A stretch of DNA of 64,000 nt, taken from assembly GCA_022652545.1 (NCBI GenBank), contig JALCRM010000002.1, positions 310,001 to 374,000 on the forward strand, written 5' to 3'. A program made the position numbers and the translations under genes. Below the pieces are notes generated by a model that searched no databases, was not told the DNA's origin, and worked only from the letters and a program-made list of their open reading frames with translations. How positions within the stretch are numbered: position 1 is the first letter of the stretch; each line of letters starts with the position of its first letter. Origin of the DNA: Lachnospiraceae bacterium. Lineage in GTDB: Bacteria > Bacillota > Clostridia > Lachnospirales > Lachnospiraceae. Positions 16,807 to 24,840 of this stretch are shown here, one piece after another.

Positions 16807-17802
16807 TCAGTAGACGAATTTGGTCTGGTAATTGGAGCCGTTGCCGATGAACTTTTTCAGCTTCGCTGTGCCCGTGGTGGAGGCCAGCGTCGGGTCCATC
16901 AGGGACCAGGTCGTGCCGTCGAACTGTATGATCCCGTCGACCCAGCCGATATTGCTGAGATAGACGCTGATCCAGGCGTGGTAGGCGGTACCGGCATAGC
17001 CGATCTCGAGACGCGTGGGGATGCGCTGTGAACGCAGCATCGCGGCCATGACGGAACAGTAGTCAAAACATATCCCGGTCCCGCGGGAGAGCACGGCGTC
17101 GACGTCAGGTACGTAGCCGCTTTTCACGGTCTCGGCTTCGTTGTAGTCGTAGGCGATATTTTCCGAAACATAATTATAGACGATCGAAACAGCATCGAGG
17201 TCGGAGTTCGCCTGCCGGCAGATCTCTTTGGCTTTTGTCACGGCCCTCGCACTGTCCGTGAACCACACGTACTGGTTGGGGTACAGGTAAGGGCGGTAGG
17301 GGTCGTTCAGCCGGACATCCAGCTTCACCTCGGCTGCCGTCGCGTACATGCTGTCACGGATGATCGTGTAGACCGCGGCCTTGTAGGAACCGTCCCCGGA
17401 GGACAGCGGAAAAACATCGTAGCTGCTCTTTCCGGGTTCCAGGCTGTAGGTGTAGACGACGTCGTCGGGGCAGGTGATCTGCACCTTCACCTTTTGGGCA
17501 TCGCCGCTGTAGCGCACGCAGATGTAGCCCTCGTTGCAGTTCGAGTAGTCGATCTCGGCGCCGCTCTCCCTGAGCACATCCGTGCCCGGGGCTTCCGGCT
17601 TCAGCACTTCGGTCGTGTTGTCCCGTGTGCCGGCCGGTGCGGAAGCATCGTAGGTCATGGACTTTGCGGAGGCGGAGCCGCAGCCGGGAATGCCGGCGGC
17701 AAAAAACAGGAGCGCCGTAAAGAGCGCGCAGATGCGTGCGATATGTTTTGTCCGCGCCGCGGTTCTGCCGTGCGGATATGTCATTCCGTTCCGTGTTTCC
17801 AT
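16807..17802 (-). CDS. Transglutaminase-like lipoprotein
   Basis: A protein of 331 residues from the ATG at 17802, with a lipoprotein signal (ALLFFAAGIPGC, lipobox IPGC). The C-terminal half is a transglutaminase-like cysteine peptidase fold with a complete triad: C245 in GICFDYCSVMAAMLRS, H275 in YHAWISVYL and D303 in LMDPT. Such extracytoplasmic enzymes may cleave or crosslink cell-surface proteins. The start is uncertain: ATG at 17784 has a GGAACGGA element upstream and is a good alternative. It is 80 bases upstream of the pilus platform gene on the same strand and may be co-transcribed. Confidence 0.82.
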   Translation of the reverse strand: METRNGMTYPHGRTAARTKHIARICALFTALLFFAAGIPGCGSASAKSMTYDASAPAGTRDNTTEVLKPEAPGTDVLRESGAEIDYSNCNEGYICVRYSGDAQKVKVQITCPDDVVYTYSLEPGKSSYDVFPLSSGDGSYKAAVYTIIRDSMYATAAEVKLDVRLNDPYRPYLYPNQYVWFTDSARAVTKAKEICRQANSDLDAVSIVYNYVSENIAYDYNEAETVKSGYVPDVDAVLSRGTGICFDYCSVMAAMLRSQRIPTRLEIGYAGTAYHAWISVYLSNIGWVDGIIQFDGTTWSLMDPTLASTTGTAKLKKFIGNGSNYQTKFVY

Positions 17803-17858
17803 ACCAAGTAATATAGCAGAAAACATACCGATATTCCATGCCGTACATTCCGCCCGCG

Positions 17859-17887
17859 TTGACCGCACTGCATGTTTCTGCTATACT
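17859..17887 (+). promoter_or_regulatory. Promoter of the phosphofructokinase gene
   Basis: TTGACC (17859-17864), 17-base spacer, TATACT (17882-17887), followed 74 bases later by the ATG. It lies in the divergent gap with the transglutaminase gene. Confidence 0.7.
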
Positions 17888-17961
17888 TTTTCGCGGACAT
17901 TTGGTTCCGCGCCATACAGCGAGCGGGTCAAAACATATTCCACAGATCAGGAGGAAAACAT

Positions 17962-19203
17962 ATGAAGGGCAATATTGTTGTTGGTCAGTCCGGCGGTCCC
18001 ACGGCAGTCATCAATGCTTCCGTGGCAGGTGTTTATTCCGCAGCCAAGAAGCTGGGTGCGGACAAGGTGTACGGCATGGTACACGGCATCGAGGGCTTCC
18101 TGCAGGACAAGCTCGTGGATCTGGACGGCTACCTGGCGGATCCCACTGCGATCGAGATCCTCAAGAGGACGCCTTCCGCGTTCCTCGGCTCCTGCCGTTT
18201 CAAGATGCCCAAGATCGAAGGGCACGAGGACGTTTACGAGAAGGTCTTCGAGATCATGGAAAAACATGACATCAGCACCCTGTTCTATGCCGGCGGCAAC
18301 GACTCCATGGACACCGTGAAGATGCTTTCCGATTACGCTGCGGCACATGGCAAGAAGCAGACCTTCATGGGCGTGCCGAAGACGATCGACAACGATCTGC
18401 CTGTCACCGACCACTGCCCGGGCTACGGCTCCGCGGCAAAGTACATCGCGGCCAGCATGAAGGAGATCATCCGCGACAACGAGTCCTTCGGCGCAGAGAA
18501 GCCCACGATCTGCATCGTGGAGATCATGGGACGCCACGCAGGCTGGCTTACCGCTGCCGCTGCACTCAGCAAGGGCGATGACTGTTCCGGTCCCGATGCC
18601 ATCTATCTTCCGGAAGTCACCTTCGATGTCGACAAATTCATGGAAAAGGTCAACAAACTCGCGGCAACGAAGCACTCCGTAGTCATTGCCGTTTCCGAAG
18701 GCGTGGCACTCGCGGACGGCAGGTTCGTCTGCGAACTCGGCGATGCCAGCAGTTTTGTCGATGCTTTCGGCCACAAGCAGCTTTCCGGCTGCGCGAAGAC
18801 CCTTGCGGATATGGTCGCCGCCAAGACCGGCCTCAAGACCCGTGCGATCGAGTTTTCCACGCTGCAGAGAGCGGCCAGCCATCTTTCTTCCCTGACCGAT
18901 GTCAACGAAGCGTTCCAGTCCGGTGCCGATGCCGTCAAGGCGGCGAACGAAGGCAAGACCGGCATGATGATCACGCTCAACCGCGTCAGCTCCGATCCCT
19001 ATGAGATCAGCACCAGCCCTTACGACATTCACGCGATCGCGAACGTCGAACGCCATATCCCGGCGGAATGGATCACCGAGGACGGCTGCGGCCTGAACGA
19101 GAAGTACATCGAGTATGCGCGCCCGCTGATCATGGGCGAACTGCAGCCGCTGTTCGTCGACGGCCTTCCGAGACACCTTGTCATGAAGGAACTGTTCGAC
19201 TGA
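17962..19203 (+). CDS. pfp: 6-phosphofructokinase, probably pyrophosphate-dependent
   Basis: A 413-residue cytoplasmic enzyme phosphorylating fructose 6-phosphate in glycolysis. The nucleotide/PPi site reads GGNDS with D114, and the catalytic loop is PKTIDND with K140; an Asp at the first and a Lys at the second position are the established markers of PPi-dependent rather than ATP-dependent enzymes (which have GGDGS and PGTIDND). Substrate motif MGRHAGW is present. The start at 17962 follows AGGAGG; the longer open frame to 17872 overlaps the promoter and is not used. It is a single-gene unit followed by a terminator. Confidence 0.9.
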   Translation: MKGNIVVGQSGGPTAVINASVAGVYSAAKKLGADKVYGMVHGIEGFLQDKLVDLDGYLADPTAIEILKRTPSAFLGSCRFKMPKIEGHEDVYEKVFEIMEKHDISTLFYAGGNDSMDTVKMLSDYAAAHGKKQTFMGVPKTIDNDLPVTDHCPGYGSAAKYIAASMKEIIRDNESFGAEKPTICIVEIMGRHAGWLTAAAALSKGDDCSGPDAIYLPEVTFDVDKFMEKVNKLAATKHSVVIAVSEGVALADGRFVCELGDASSFVDAFGHKQLSGCAKTLADMVAAKTGLKTRAIEFSTLQRAASHLSSLTDVNEAFQSGADAVKAANEGKTGMMITLNRVSSDPYEISTSPYDIHAIANVERHIPAEWITEDGCGLNEKYIEYARPLIMGELQPLFVDGLPRHLVMKELFD

Positions 19204-19292
19204 CGGACGGCATTGCCTCTTACGAAAGCAGATTTTTGAAAAGCACCTCCGGATACGGCGGAGGCGTTACAGGACAGTAATCCAACATTTTA

Positions 19293-19333
19293 GAAAACGG
19301 CATGGCCTTCGGGTCATGTCGTTTTCTGTTTTT
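19293..19333 (+). terminator. Rho-independent terminator after pfp
   Basis: GAAAACGGCATG pairs with CATGTCGTTTTC across a short loop (one G-U pair) and is followed by TGTTTTT. A smaller hairpin (CCTCCG / CGGAGG, 19246-19264) lies just before it without a T-tract. Confidence 0.8.
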
Positions 19334-19345
19334 ACAGCCACTCTA

Positions 19346-19374
19346 TTGACATGATGTCAGAAACGTTGCATACT
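19346..19374 (+). promoter_or_regulatory. Promoter of the tetR gene
   Basis: TTGACA (19346-19351), 17-base spacer, CATACT (19369-19374). The -35 box is embedded in the first palindromic operator. Confidence 0.7.
19347..19359. promoter_or_regulatory. Palindromic operator 1 (TetR-type)
   Basis: TGACATGATGTCA, a perfect 13-base palindrome overlapping the -35 box. The same sequence with one change recurs 36 bases downstream, indicating a regulator-binding pair, most likely for the adjacent TetR-family protein. Confidence 0.75.
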
Positions 19375-19382
19375 GAAGACAC

Positions 19383-19395
19383 TGACACGATGTCA
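19383..19395. promoter_or_regulatory. Palindromic operator 2 (TetR-type)
   Basis: TGACACGATGTCA, the second copy of the palindrome with one imperfect pair, placed just after the expected transcription start. Occupancy of both sites would block the promoter. Confidence 0.75.
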
Positions 19396-19451
19396 GAAGT
19401 ACAGGAAACCGGATGCAGACTCTGACGGCTGTTCCGGAAAGGAGATCAACC

Positions 19452-20072
19452 ATGGCGGCAGAGAGAAAAAGGCTCCCGGAAGGGATCCGGAGAGAAGAAA
19501 TTCTGGATGCCTGTGACAGGCTGTATGAGAAGCAGGGATTCCGTGAGATCAGTATGAAAAGCATCAGCAGTGAGACCAGCTTCTCACGTCCCTCCATTTA
19601 CAATTATTTTGAGACAAAAGAGGAGATCTTCCTCGGCCTGCTCACAAGAGAGTATGAATTGTGGATGAGCGACCTCGAAGATGCTGCGGGTTCCGGAAAG
19701 GTGTTCACAAAAGCGCAGCTTGCGGAGAAAATTGCGTTGTCGCTGCAAAAGCGCAAAACGCTTTTGAAAATCATGGCCATGGACCTCTATGAGATCGAGG
19801 ATAACAGCCGGCTGGAGCGGCTTGTCGCTTTCAAAACGGTATTTGCAGGTTCTCAGAGTGCTTTTGAAAGCCTGCTGCGGAAGGCGATTCCCGATCTTAC
19901 GGAGGAACGCGCGGATGAGATACGATATGCGTTTTTCCCGTTTATGAACGGCATTTATCCATACGCGTATCCGACGAAGAAACAGTGCGAGGCTATGGAC
20001 GAGGCAGGAGTCGTCTATCACCGGCTGACCATCAGAGAAATCACAGCGGGTTTTCTGAAGCAGGTCCTGTAG
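19452..20072 (+). CDS. TetR-family transcriptional regulator
   Basis: A 206-residue regulator with an N-terminal helix-turn-helix: GIRREEILDACDRLYEKQGF, then ISMKSISSETSFSRPSIYNYF, then ETKEEIFLGLL, the standard TetR signature. The C-terminal ligand-binding part is helical and diverged. The ATG at 19452 has AAAGGAG eight bases upstream; the alternative at 19413 lacks one. Two palindromes at 19347 and 19383 suggest autoregulation, with the CMD-cupin and flavodoxin genes downstream on the same strand as probable targets. Confidence 0.9.
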   Translation: MAAERKRLPEGIRREEILDACDRLYEKQGFREISMKSISSETSFSRPSIYNYFETKEEIFLGLLTREYELWMSDLEDAAGSGKVFTKAQLAEKIALSLQKRKTLLKIMAMDLYEIEDNSRLERLVAFKTVFAGSQSAFESLLRKAIPDLTEERADEIRYAFFPFMNGIYPYAYPTKKQCEAMDEAGVVYHRLTIREITAGFLKQVL

Positions 20073-20094
20073 CTATGTATCCTGTAGCTATGTA
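20065..20094. repeat. 15-bp tandem duplication across the tetR stop codon
   Basis: TCCTGTAGCTATGTA occurs twice without a gap (20065-20079 and 20080-20094). The first copy includes the tetR stop codon TAG. The rest of the 20073-20204 gap shows no clear promoter. Confidence 0.9.
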
Positions 20095-20204
20095 AAAGCG
20101 TTTTTAACAAATTACGGAAGAGGCTGCGGTACCCTTTCCATGACGCAGAGAACGCAGTATCCGCAGAAGGCGTATGAGCCCGGGAAATCAATGAAAGGAG
20201 AACT

Positions 20205-20960
20205 ATGTCAAAAATCATTCAAACGGCTGGAAGAGACCAGCTCGGTACGTTTGCCCCGGATTTTGCAGAGTATAACGACGACATTCTGTTCGGACGCGTG
20301 TGGAACGACGGTACGCTTGACCTGAAGACCAGGAGCACGATCGTGATCTCGGTATTTATGGGCAGAGGTCTGGCAGACAGTTCGCTTAAATATCATCTGA
20401 TGACCGCGAAGAAGAACGGTATCACAAAAAATGAAATTGCCGCTATTATCACACATGCGGCTTTTTACGCCGGCTGGCCGATGGGCTGGGCCGCCTTCAA
20501 TCTGGCAAAGGAAGTATGGAGCGATTCGGAACCCGCGTTGACGGATAAGGAGAAATTTCAGAAGGAGATCTTCTTCCCCATAGGAAATCCGAACGACGGA
20601 TATGCGCAGTATTTTCGAGGCAGGTCTTACCTTGCACCGGTTTCGACCGAGCAGGTGCCGATCTACAACGTGACTTTTGAACCGGGCTGCAGGAACAACT
20701 GGCATATTCATCACGCAAAATCGGGCGGCGGACAGATGCTTCTCTGTGTCGGCGGGCGTGGCTGGTATCAGGAAGCAGGCAGGGAAGCGGTCGAACTGCT
20801 GCCGGGCAGGGTCGTGAATATTCCCGCGGAGGTCAAGCACTGGCACGGAGCCGCGGCCGACAGCTGGATGGCGCATCTGGCCATTGAAGTTGCCGGAGAA
20901 AAAACATCCAACGAGTGGTGTGAACCGGTATCCGACGAGGAATACGGCAGTCTCAGATAA
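20205..20960 (+). CDS. Carboxymuconolactone decarboxylase-like/cupin fusion protein
   Basis: A 251-residue two-domain protein. Residues 1-110 form an AhpD/CMD-like helical domain with ITHAAFYAGWPMGWAA; the cysteine pair of peroxidase-type AhpD proteins is absent, so a redox peroxidase function is unlikely. Residues 125-240 are a cupin barrel with metal-binding-type histidines in WHIHHAKSGGGQ and HWHGA. Such fusions are annotated as CMD/cupin proteins of unknown substrate, often next to flavodoxins and redox enzymes. GAAAGGAG precedes the ATG. It lies between tetR and the flavodoxin gene, 19 bases before the latter. Confidence 0.85.
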   Translation: MSKIIQTAGRDQLGTFAPDFAEYNDDILFGRVWNDGTLDLKTRSTIVISVFMGRGLADSSLKYHLMTAKKNGITKNEIAAIITHAAFYAGWPMGWAAFNLAKEVWSDSEPALTDKEKFQKEIFFPIGNPNDGYAQYFRGRSYLAPVSTEQVPIYNVTFEPGCRNNWHIHHAKSGGGQMLLCVGGRGWYQEAGREAVELLPGRVVNIPAEVKHWHGAAADSWMAHLAIEVAGEKTSNEWCEPVSDEEYGSLR

Positions 20961-20979
20961 GGAGAGAAGGAGAATTAAA

Positions 20980-21405
20980 ATGGCAAAGAAACTTGTGGCA
21001 TATTTTTCGGCAAGCGGCAATACGAAGAAAGCAGCGGAGCGCCTTGCCGCGCAGCAGGGCGCGGACCTCTTTGAGATCCGGCCGGTTCAGCCCTATACAA
21101 AGGCAGATCTCGACTGGACGAATAAGAAAAGCCGCAGCACGCTTGAGATGGCGGATAAGGATTCCCGCGTGGAGATCGCGGAGAAGGTTTCCGACATGAA
21201 ACAGTACGACGAAATCTTCCTTGGCTTTCCGATCTGGTGGGGCGTGGCTCCGCACATCATCAATTCTTTTCTTGAGCAATATGACCTGGCGGGCAAGGTC
21301 ATTTCACCGTTCGCCACATCGGGCGGGAGCGGCTACGGACGCAGCGGCAAAGAACTGGAGGCGTCCGCGCCGGGAGCAAAATTCAATCAGGGAAGAATGA
21401 TGTAA
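20980..21405 (+). CDS. Flavodoxin
   Basis: A 141-residue FMN-binding electron carrier with phosphate-loop pattern FSASGNTKKAA at the N-terminus and GFPIWWGVAPHIINSFLE in the middle, matching flavodoxin_4-type proteins. The start at 20980 follows GAGAAGGAG; earlier in-frame starts overlap the upstream gene and lack ribosome binding sites. It ends at GRMM, somewhat short of the usual C-terminal helix, and the stop is directly followed by a 17-base-pair hairpin, so a slight C-terminal loss is possible. It probably works with the CMD-cupin protein under TetR control. Confidence 0.85.
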   Translation: MAKKLVAYFSASGNTKKAAERLAAQQGADLFEIRPVQPYTKADLDWTNKKSRSTLEMADKDSRVEIAEKVSDMKQYDEIFLGFPIWWGVAPHIINSFLEQYDLAGKVISPFATSGGSGYGRSGKELEASAPGAKFNQGRMM

Positions 21406-21409
21406 CAAA

Positions 21410-21445
21410 GTCAAATACCCCGCTCCGAGGAGCGGGGTATTTGAC
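21410..21445. terminator. Strong hairpin between convergent genes
   Basis: GTCAAATACCCCGCTCC (21410-21426) and its exact reverse complement (21429-21445) form a 17-base-pair inverted repeat with only two bases between arms. The A/T-rich outer arms act as partial A- and T-tracts on both strands, so it can serve as a bidirectional terminator for the flavodoxin and DUF5722 genes. Confidence 0.75.
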
Positions 21446-21460
21446 ACTCGCGGCAGCCTT

Positions 21461-22981
21461 CTACCTTGCGACGATGCCGGCGGCCAGGTTCGTGCCCGCA
21501 AGTGCCGACGCCTGCGTGAAGTAAGCAGGTTCGCCCGCATGCTTGTAATATTCGTAGGCCAGCTTGTGGCGGCCTGTCGTGTCGAGCAGTCCGACGGCCA
21601 GACCCTGTGCGATCTCGCCCGGATCATCCATTTCTCTTGAAAGGATGAAGCCGTCGACATATTTGTTGGAGGCAGCCTGCATGTAGCCGAAGGTCACGGC
21701 TGCAGCCTGTGCCGGTTCCCCTGTGGTACTTGTGAAGCCCTGTTCTGACAGCTTTACGGTACGGACCTGACCGGAAGGGGAAAGCATGGACGGCTGCGAC
21801 AGGAAATCCGTGAGGACGTCGATATTCTGCATGGTCACATAACGGCTGTTCTGGTTGTGTACGGCATAGCCGGTGGCCGACCAGTTGTTTACACTGTAAA
21901 GAGGTACATTGTACGCGTGCATCGCAACGCGCCAGTCGATGTTGCCTTCGGCTTTGACGATATTGTTGAAAGCTTCGAGGAACGGTCTTGAACCGTAGTA
22001 AGCCGCGGAACTGGCGACGGCCCACTGCTGGTCGGTACCTACGTAGATGCGCGCGTTGGCGTTTTCGGAACGGATGCCGTTGTACAGGATACGGAAGGCT
22101 TTTGCATACTCGTTTGCAAAATTGGAAAGACTCCCGGCGTTCATGTAGTTCCACTGGCTCCAGGCGTTCACTTCGTTGCCTACGATCCAGTTGTCAACGG
22201 TGCCGTGGCCGGTATTCCCGTATCTCTGGCCCAGGAACGAGGCGACTGCTTCCAGCTTTTCCACGCCTGCTTCATTCGATGCGTTCAGGCCGTAGTAATT
22301 GGAGGCTGCACCTGCGGCGAGCGGGCTGATGAGGTTCGGGTCACCGCCGAGATCGTTCAGGATGATATAGGTCACCTGTATGCCGCGCTTGTTCATGAGC
22401 TGTGCGACGATGTCGTACTCGGAGACATAGCGGCTGCTGAAGCTGTATGTTTTTCCGTTGTAGGTATAGTTGATGCCGCCGCCGGAGCAGATGCGGCCGA
22501 GCAGCAGATTGTAGGTGATCTGTTTGATACCGAGGTCTGTCAGGTTGTTTTGCCCGAGAAGCTGGGAGGCCGGGAGGATCCCCTTGATGCCGCCGTCCCT
22601 GCGGGCTGCCGTATGTGTAGCGGAAACTTCCGGATTGGCGATGTAAACAGAATTCGTAAGCACATTCCCTGCGGAGTCTGTGACGACGAATTTATTGAAC
22701 AGATTTGACGCCGCCGTATCCTTGCCGAGAGGGATCACGAAGGAAGCTGTACCGGAAGGCATCTGCTGTACATCCGTGCCCTGCGCGCCCGTCATATAGG
22801 GTGCCTGTGATTTCAAATGCAGCACTCCGTCAGCGGACGTTACCGCTGCGGAGGCCGTGATGACGATCTGGTTTCCGTTTATGACCGCGGATGAAAGTCC
22901 GGGTTTTGCAGCCGCTTTTGCCGTACTTCCCATCAGTGCGACAGAAGCCGCGAGCAGCATTGCAGCAAACAGCTTTTTCAT
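21461..22981 (-). CDS. Secreted DUF5722 protein, probable glycoside-hydrolase-like
   Basis: A 506-residue protein with a Sec signal peptide (MKKLFAAMLLAASVALMGS, cleavage after AKA). Residues 35-115 look like a beta-rich N-terminal domain. The rest matches DUF5722, with NWIVGNEVNAWSQWNYMN containing E270 and KLSEQGFTST containing E413; an Asn-Glu pair on one strand and a second Glu later are what clan GH-A hydrolases use as acid/base and nucleophile, so hydrolase activity is a reasonable inference but no substrate is known. It stands alone on the minus strand, converging on the flavodoxin gene. Confidence 0.8.
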   Translation of the reverse strand: MKKLFAAMLLAASVALMGSTAKAAAKPGLSSAVINGNQIVITASAAVTSADGVLHLKSQAPYMTGAQGTDVQQMPSGTASFVIPLGKDTAASNLFNKFVVTDSAGNVLTNSVYIANPEVSATHTAARRDGGIKGILPASQLLGQNNLTDLGIKQITYNLLLGRICSGGGINYTYNGKTYSFSSRYVSEYDIVAQLMNKRGIQVTYIILNDLGGDPNLISPLAAGAASNYYGLNASNEAGVEKLEAVASFLGQRYGNTGHGTVDNWIVGNEVNAWSQWNYMNAGSLSNFANEYAKAFRILYNGIRSENANARIYVGTDQQWAVASSAAYYGSRPFLEAFNNIVKAEGNIDWRVAMHAYNVPLYSVNNWSATGYAVHNQNSRYVTMQNIDVLTDFLSQPSMLSPSGQVRTVKLSEQGFTSTTGEPAQAAAVTFGYMQAASNKYVDGFILSREMDDPGEIAQGLAVGLLDTTGRHKLAYEYYKHAGEPAYFTQASALAGTNLAAGIVAR

Positions 22982-23183
22982 TGTGCGTTTCCCTCCCGTA
23001 CATTTGTTATTGCCGTATGGCAGTTTCTGTACCTGATCCGGATATCGCTCAGCTCCCGGATGTGCGGGACCCTCCTGACGGCGCGGATGTTTACCCGGAC
23101 TTTAGCGCCTCGTATCAATATTTATTATTGTATTCCGATTTATTGGAAATAGATATAAAAAATGAATTTAATCTGCGCAGGAT

Positions 23184-23235
23184 TGATCTGCTCGCGGCGG
23201 GGCTGTTTCGGGACCCAAACGATCAGCGCCGCGCC
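23184..23235. repeat. 52-bp dispersed REP-like repeat, copy 2
   Basis: Begins TGATCTGCTCGCGGCGGGG and ends CCAAACGATCAGCGCCGCGCC. It differs from copy 3 at four positions. CGCGGCG near the left end pairs with CGCCGCG at the right end, giving a seven-pair stem. Confidence 0.85.
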
Positions 23236-23266
23236 TTGAAATGTTCTTTTGCGGCATCTAAAAGCC

Positions 23267-23318
23267 TGATTTGTTCGCGGCGGGGCTGTTTCGGGGGCCA
23301 AACGATCAGCGCCGCGCC
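23267..23318. repeat. 52-bp dispersed REP-like repeat, copy 3
   Basis: Begins TGATTTGTTCGCGGCGGGG and ends CCAAACGATCAGCGCCGCGCC, in the same orientation as copy 2, with 31 bases between them. It carries the same CGCGGCG / CGCCGCG stem. Confidence 0.85.
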
Positions 23319-23405
23319 TTGTGAGTCCCACTTCGGGGTCAGCCAGAAACGGCCTTTGGAGCGGGCATGCAGCCCGCCCGGGTGCTTTGTCCGCGCCGGT
23401 ACTTA

Positions 23406-23460
23406 CGCGGCGTATCAGCGAGCGCATCATAACCTTGATGCGCGCAGCGTTTCAGCCGCG
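23406..23460. repeat. Compound hairpin in the repeat-rich gap
   Basis: CGCGGC (23406-23411) pairs with GCCGCG (23455-23460), and inside it GCGCATCA (23422-23429) pairs exactly with TGATGCGC (23436-23443) around a six-base loop. It may be part of a structured RNA or an element end; there is no T-tract. Confidence 0.6.
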
Positions 23461-23494
23461 TTATGTACCGCTGCGCTGGGACAAGCAGCGCAAG

Positions 23495-23618
23495 CGTGCC
23501 CGGACGGACGCGTGCTGCTCCAAAGGCACAGTCGTGCCGTGCCCGGACGGACGCGTGCTGCTCCAAAGGCACAGTCGTGCCGTGCCCGGGCGGACGCGTG
23601 CTGCTCCAAAGGCACAGC
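23495..23618. repeat. 43-bp tandem repeat, nearly three copies
   Basis: The unit begins CGTGCCCGGACGGACGCG and ends GGCACAGTCGTGC. Copies 1 (23495-23537) and 2 (23538-23580) match; copy 3 (from 23581) has one substitution early and ends after GGCACAG. Each unit contains GGCAC-AGTC-GTGCC, a small hairpin. Confidence 0.9.
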
Positions 23619-23706
23619 CGGACGCATCCCCGTACGGAAGGAAAAATCCAGTCCGAAATGGCATTGACAAATATCCTGCGGCGTTTTAATATAGGCCATG
23701 GAAAAC

Positions 23707-23798
23707 GATTTCCGCGGACAAGGATCGGCATGCGATTTCCGAAGACAAGGATCGGCATCCGATTTCCGGGCGCAAAGGATCGGCATCTGATTTTCGGA
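23707..23798. repeat. 27-bp tandem repeat upstream of the LacI gene
   Basis: Units start GATTTCCG and contain CAAGGATCGGCAT. Copies lie at 23707-23733, 23734-23760 and 23761-23788 (28 bases), with a partial fourth. They end 34 bases before the regulator's ATG and could hold protein-binding sites. Confidence 0.85.
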
Positions 23799-23831
23799 AA
23801 CACAGCGGCGGCAAACGCAGGGGACACATTC

Positions 23832-24821
23832 ATGACATCGATACGGGACGTAGCCAGAGAAGCTGGAGTAGCGATTTCCACAGTCTCCAAGGTCCTGAAC
23901 CATTATCCGAACGTCAGCGCGGACACGAAGGAAAAGGTGGAAAGCGCAGTCGAAAAACTGCACTTTGTGCCGAACGCCGCGGCGGCGGCCCTGTCCTCCA
24001 AGCAGGCTGCCAGGATCGCGCTGGTGCTGGATCCTTCAAGAAACTCCTCGATCGGCGATGAGATCAACATGCAGTATATTTCAGGCGCGCTGAACAGCGC
24101 GATGGAACTGAAGCTGGATGCGGTGACTCTCTTTTCGGCCATGACGGAGGAGAGGACTCCGGAGGAGATGACGCAGTACCTGCAGACCCAGTGCGTCACG
24201 GGTGTGATCGTGTTTTGCATGAACAGGAACATGTCCACCATGCGCCGGATCATCGATGAACAGCAGTTCTGCTGTGTGGCGGTGGATGCGCCGCTGGTGA
24301 ACAGGCGCACGTCCTGCATCAGCGTAGACAATGTAAAAGCGCAGTACGACGTGGCGGCGCGGATGATACGGGAAAACAACGTCAAAAAGGTCCTGTATCT
24401 GCGCGGCTCTTCGGACGGATATGTTGCGGAGGACAGACTGATCGGAATGCAGAGACTGGCTTCCGAAAAATCGCTCTCGCTGGTGGTCGCCAACGGAGAG
24501 TTTTCCGAAAAGAAGGCCAGAGAACTTACGGGAGATCTTGCGGCTGACCGCGATGCGGTGGTCTGTGCGTCGGACATGATGGCGATCGGCACCATGCGCA
24601 GACTGACGGAAATGGACATCTTCAAGCCGGTCTGCGGTTTTGACGGCATATCCCTCATGGGCTACGCCGGAAACCGCATGTATACCGTGAGGCAGGATTT
24701 CGGAAGGATCGCCGCGGAGTCGGTGCGGGAGGTCTACCGCCTTATGAACGGCGCAGAAGGAAGAAAGATCATTATGCCGCATGAGATCGTGCGGATGAAA
24801 TATGAGGACGTGATTGCCTGA
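23832..24821 (+). CDS. LacI-family transcriptional regulator
   Basis: A 329-residue regulator. The N-terminus is a typical LacI helix-turn-helix ([20 protein letters not shown]) with a hinge helix near [13 protein letters not shown] periplasmic-binding-protein-like effector domain follows. The start at 23832 begins exactly at the HTH; the open frame further upstream runs through the tandem repeats and is not part of the gene. It ends 19 bases before glycogen phosphorylase, so it most likely controls that gene in response to a sugar, as MalR/CcpA relatives do. Confidence 0.9.
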   Translation: MTSIRDVAREAGVAISTVSKVLNHYPNVSADTKEKVESAVEKLHFVPNAAAAALSSKQAARIALVLDPSRNSSIGDEINMQYISGALNSAMELKLDAVTLFSAMTEERTPEEMTQYLQTQCVTGVIVFCMNRNMSTMRRIIDEQQFCCVAVDAPLVNRRTSCISVDNVKAQYDVAARMIRENNVKKVLYLRGSSDGYVAEDRLIGMQRLASEKSLSLVVANGEFSEKKARELTGDLAADRDAVVCASDMMAIGTMRRLTEMDIFKPVCGFDGISLMGYAGNRMYTVRQDFGRIAAESVREVYRLMNGAEGRKIIMPHEIVRMKYEDVIA

Positions 24822-24840
24822 TCATAGGAGGGTCAATGCA

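Larger units (their letters stand above)
22982..23831. other. 850-bp repeat-rich intergenic region
   Basis: The gap between the divergent DUF5722 and LacI genes has no credible gene. From left to right it holds an A/T-rich stretch (about 23100-23170), two copies of the 52-bp dispersed repeat, a hairpin at 23406-23460, three units of a 43-bp tandem repeat and three to four units of a 27-bp tandem repeat. Open frames crossing it translate the repeats and show no known family. Confidence 0.75.

Noticed and set aside
23495-23798. Possible CRISPR array
   Set aside because: The repeats are directly adjacent without unique spacers and no cas genes are nearby.
23339-23963. Overlapping open frames with repeated peptides rich in Arg, Cys and Pro
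   Set aside because: They are translations of the 43-bp and 27-bp tandem arrays; no start signal and no family.
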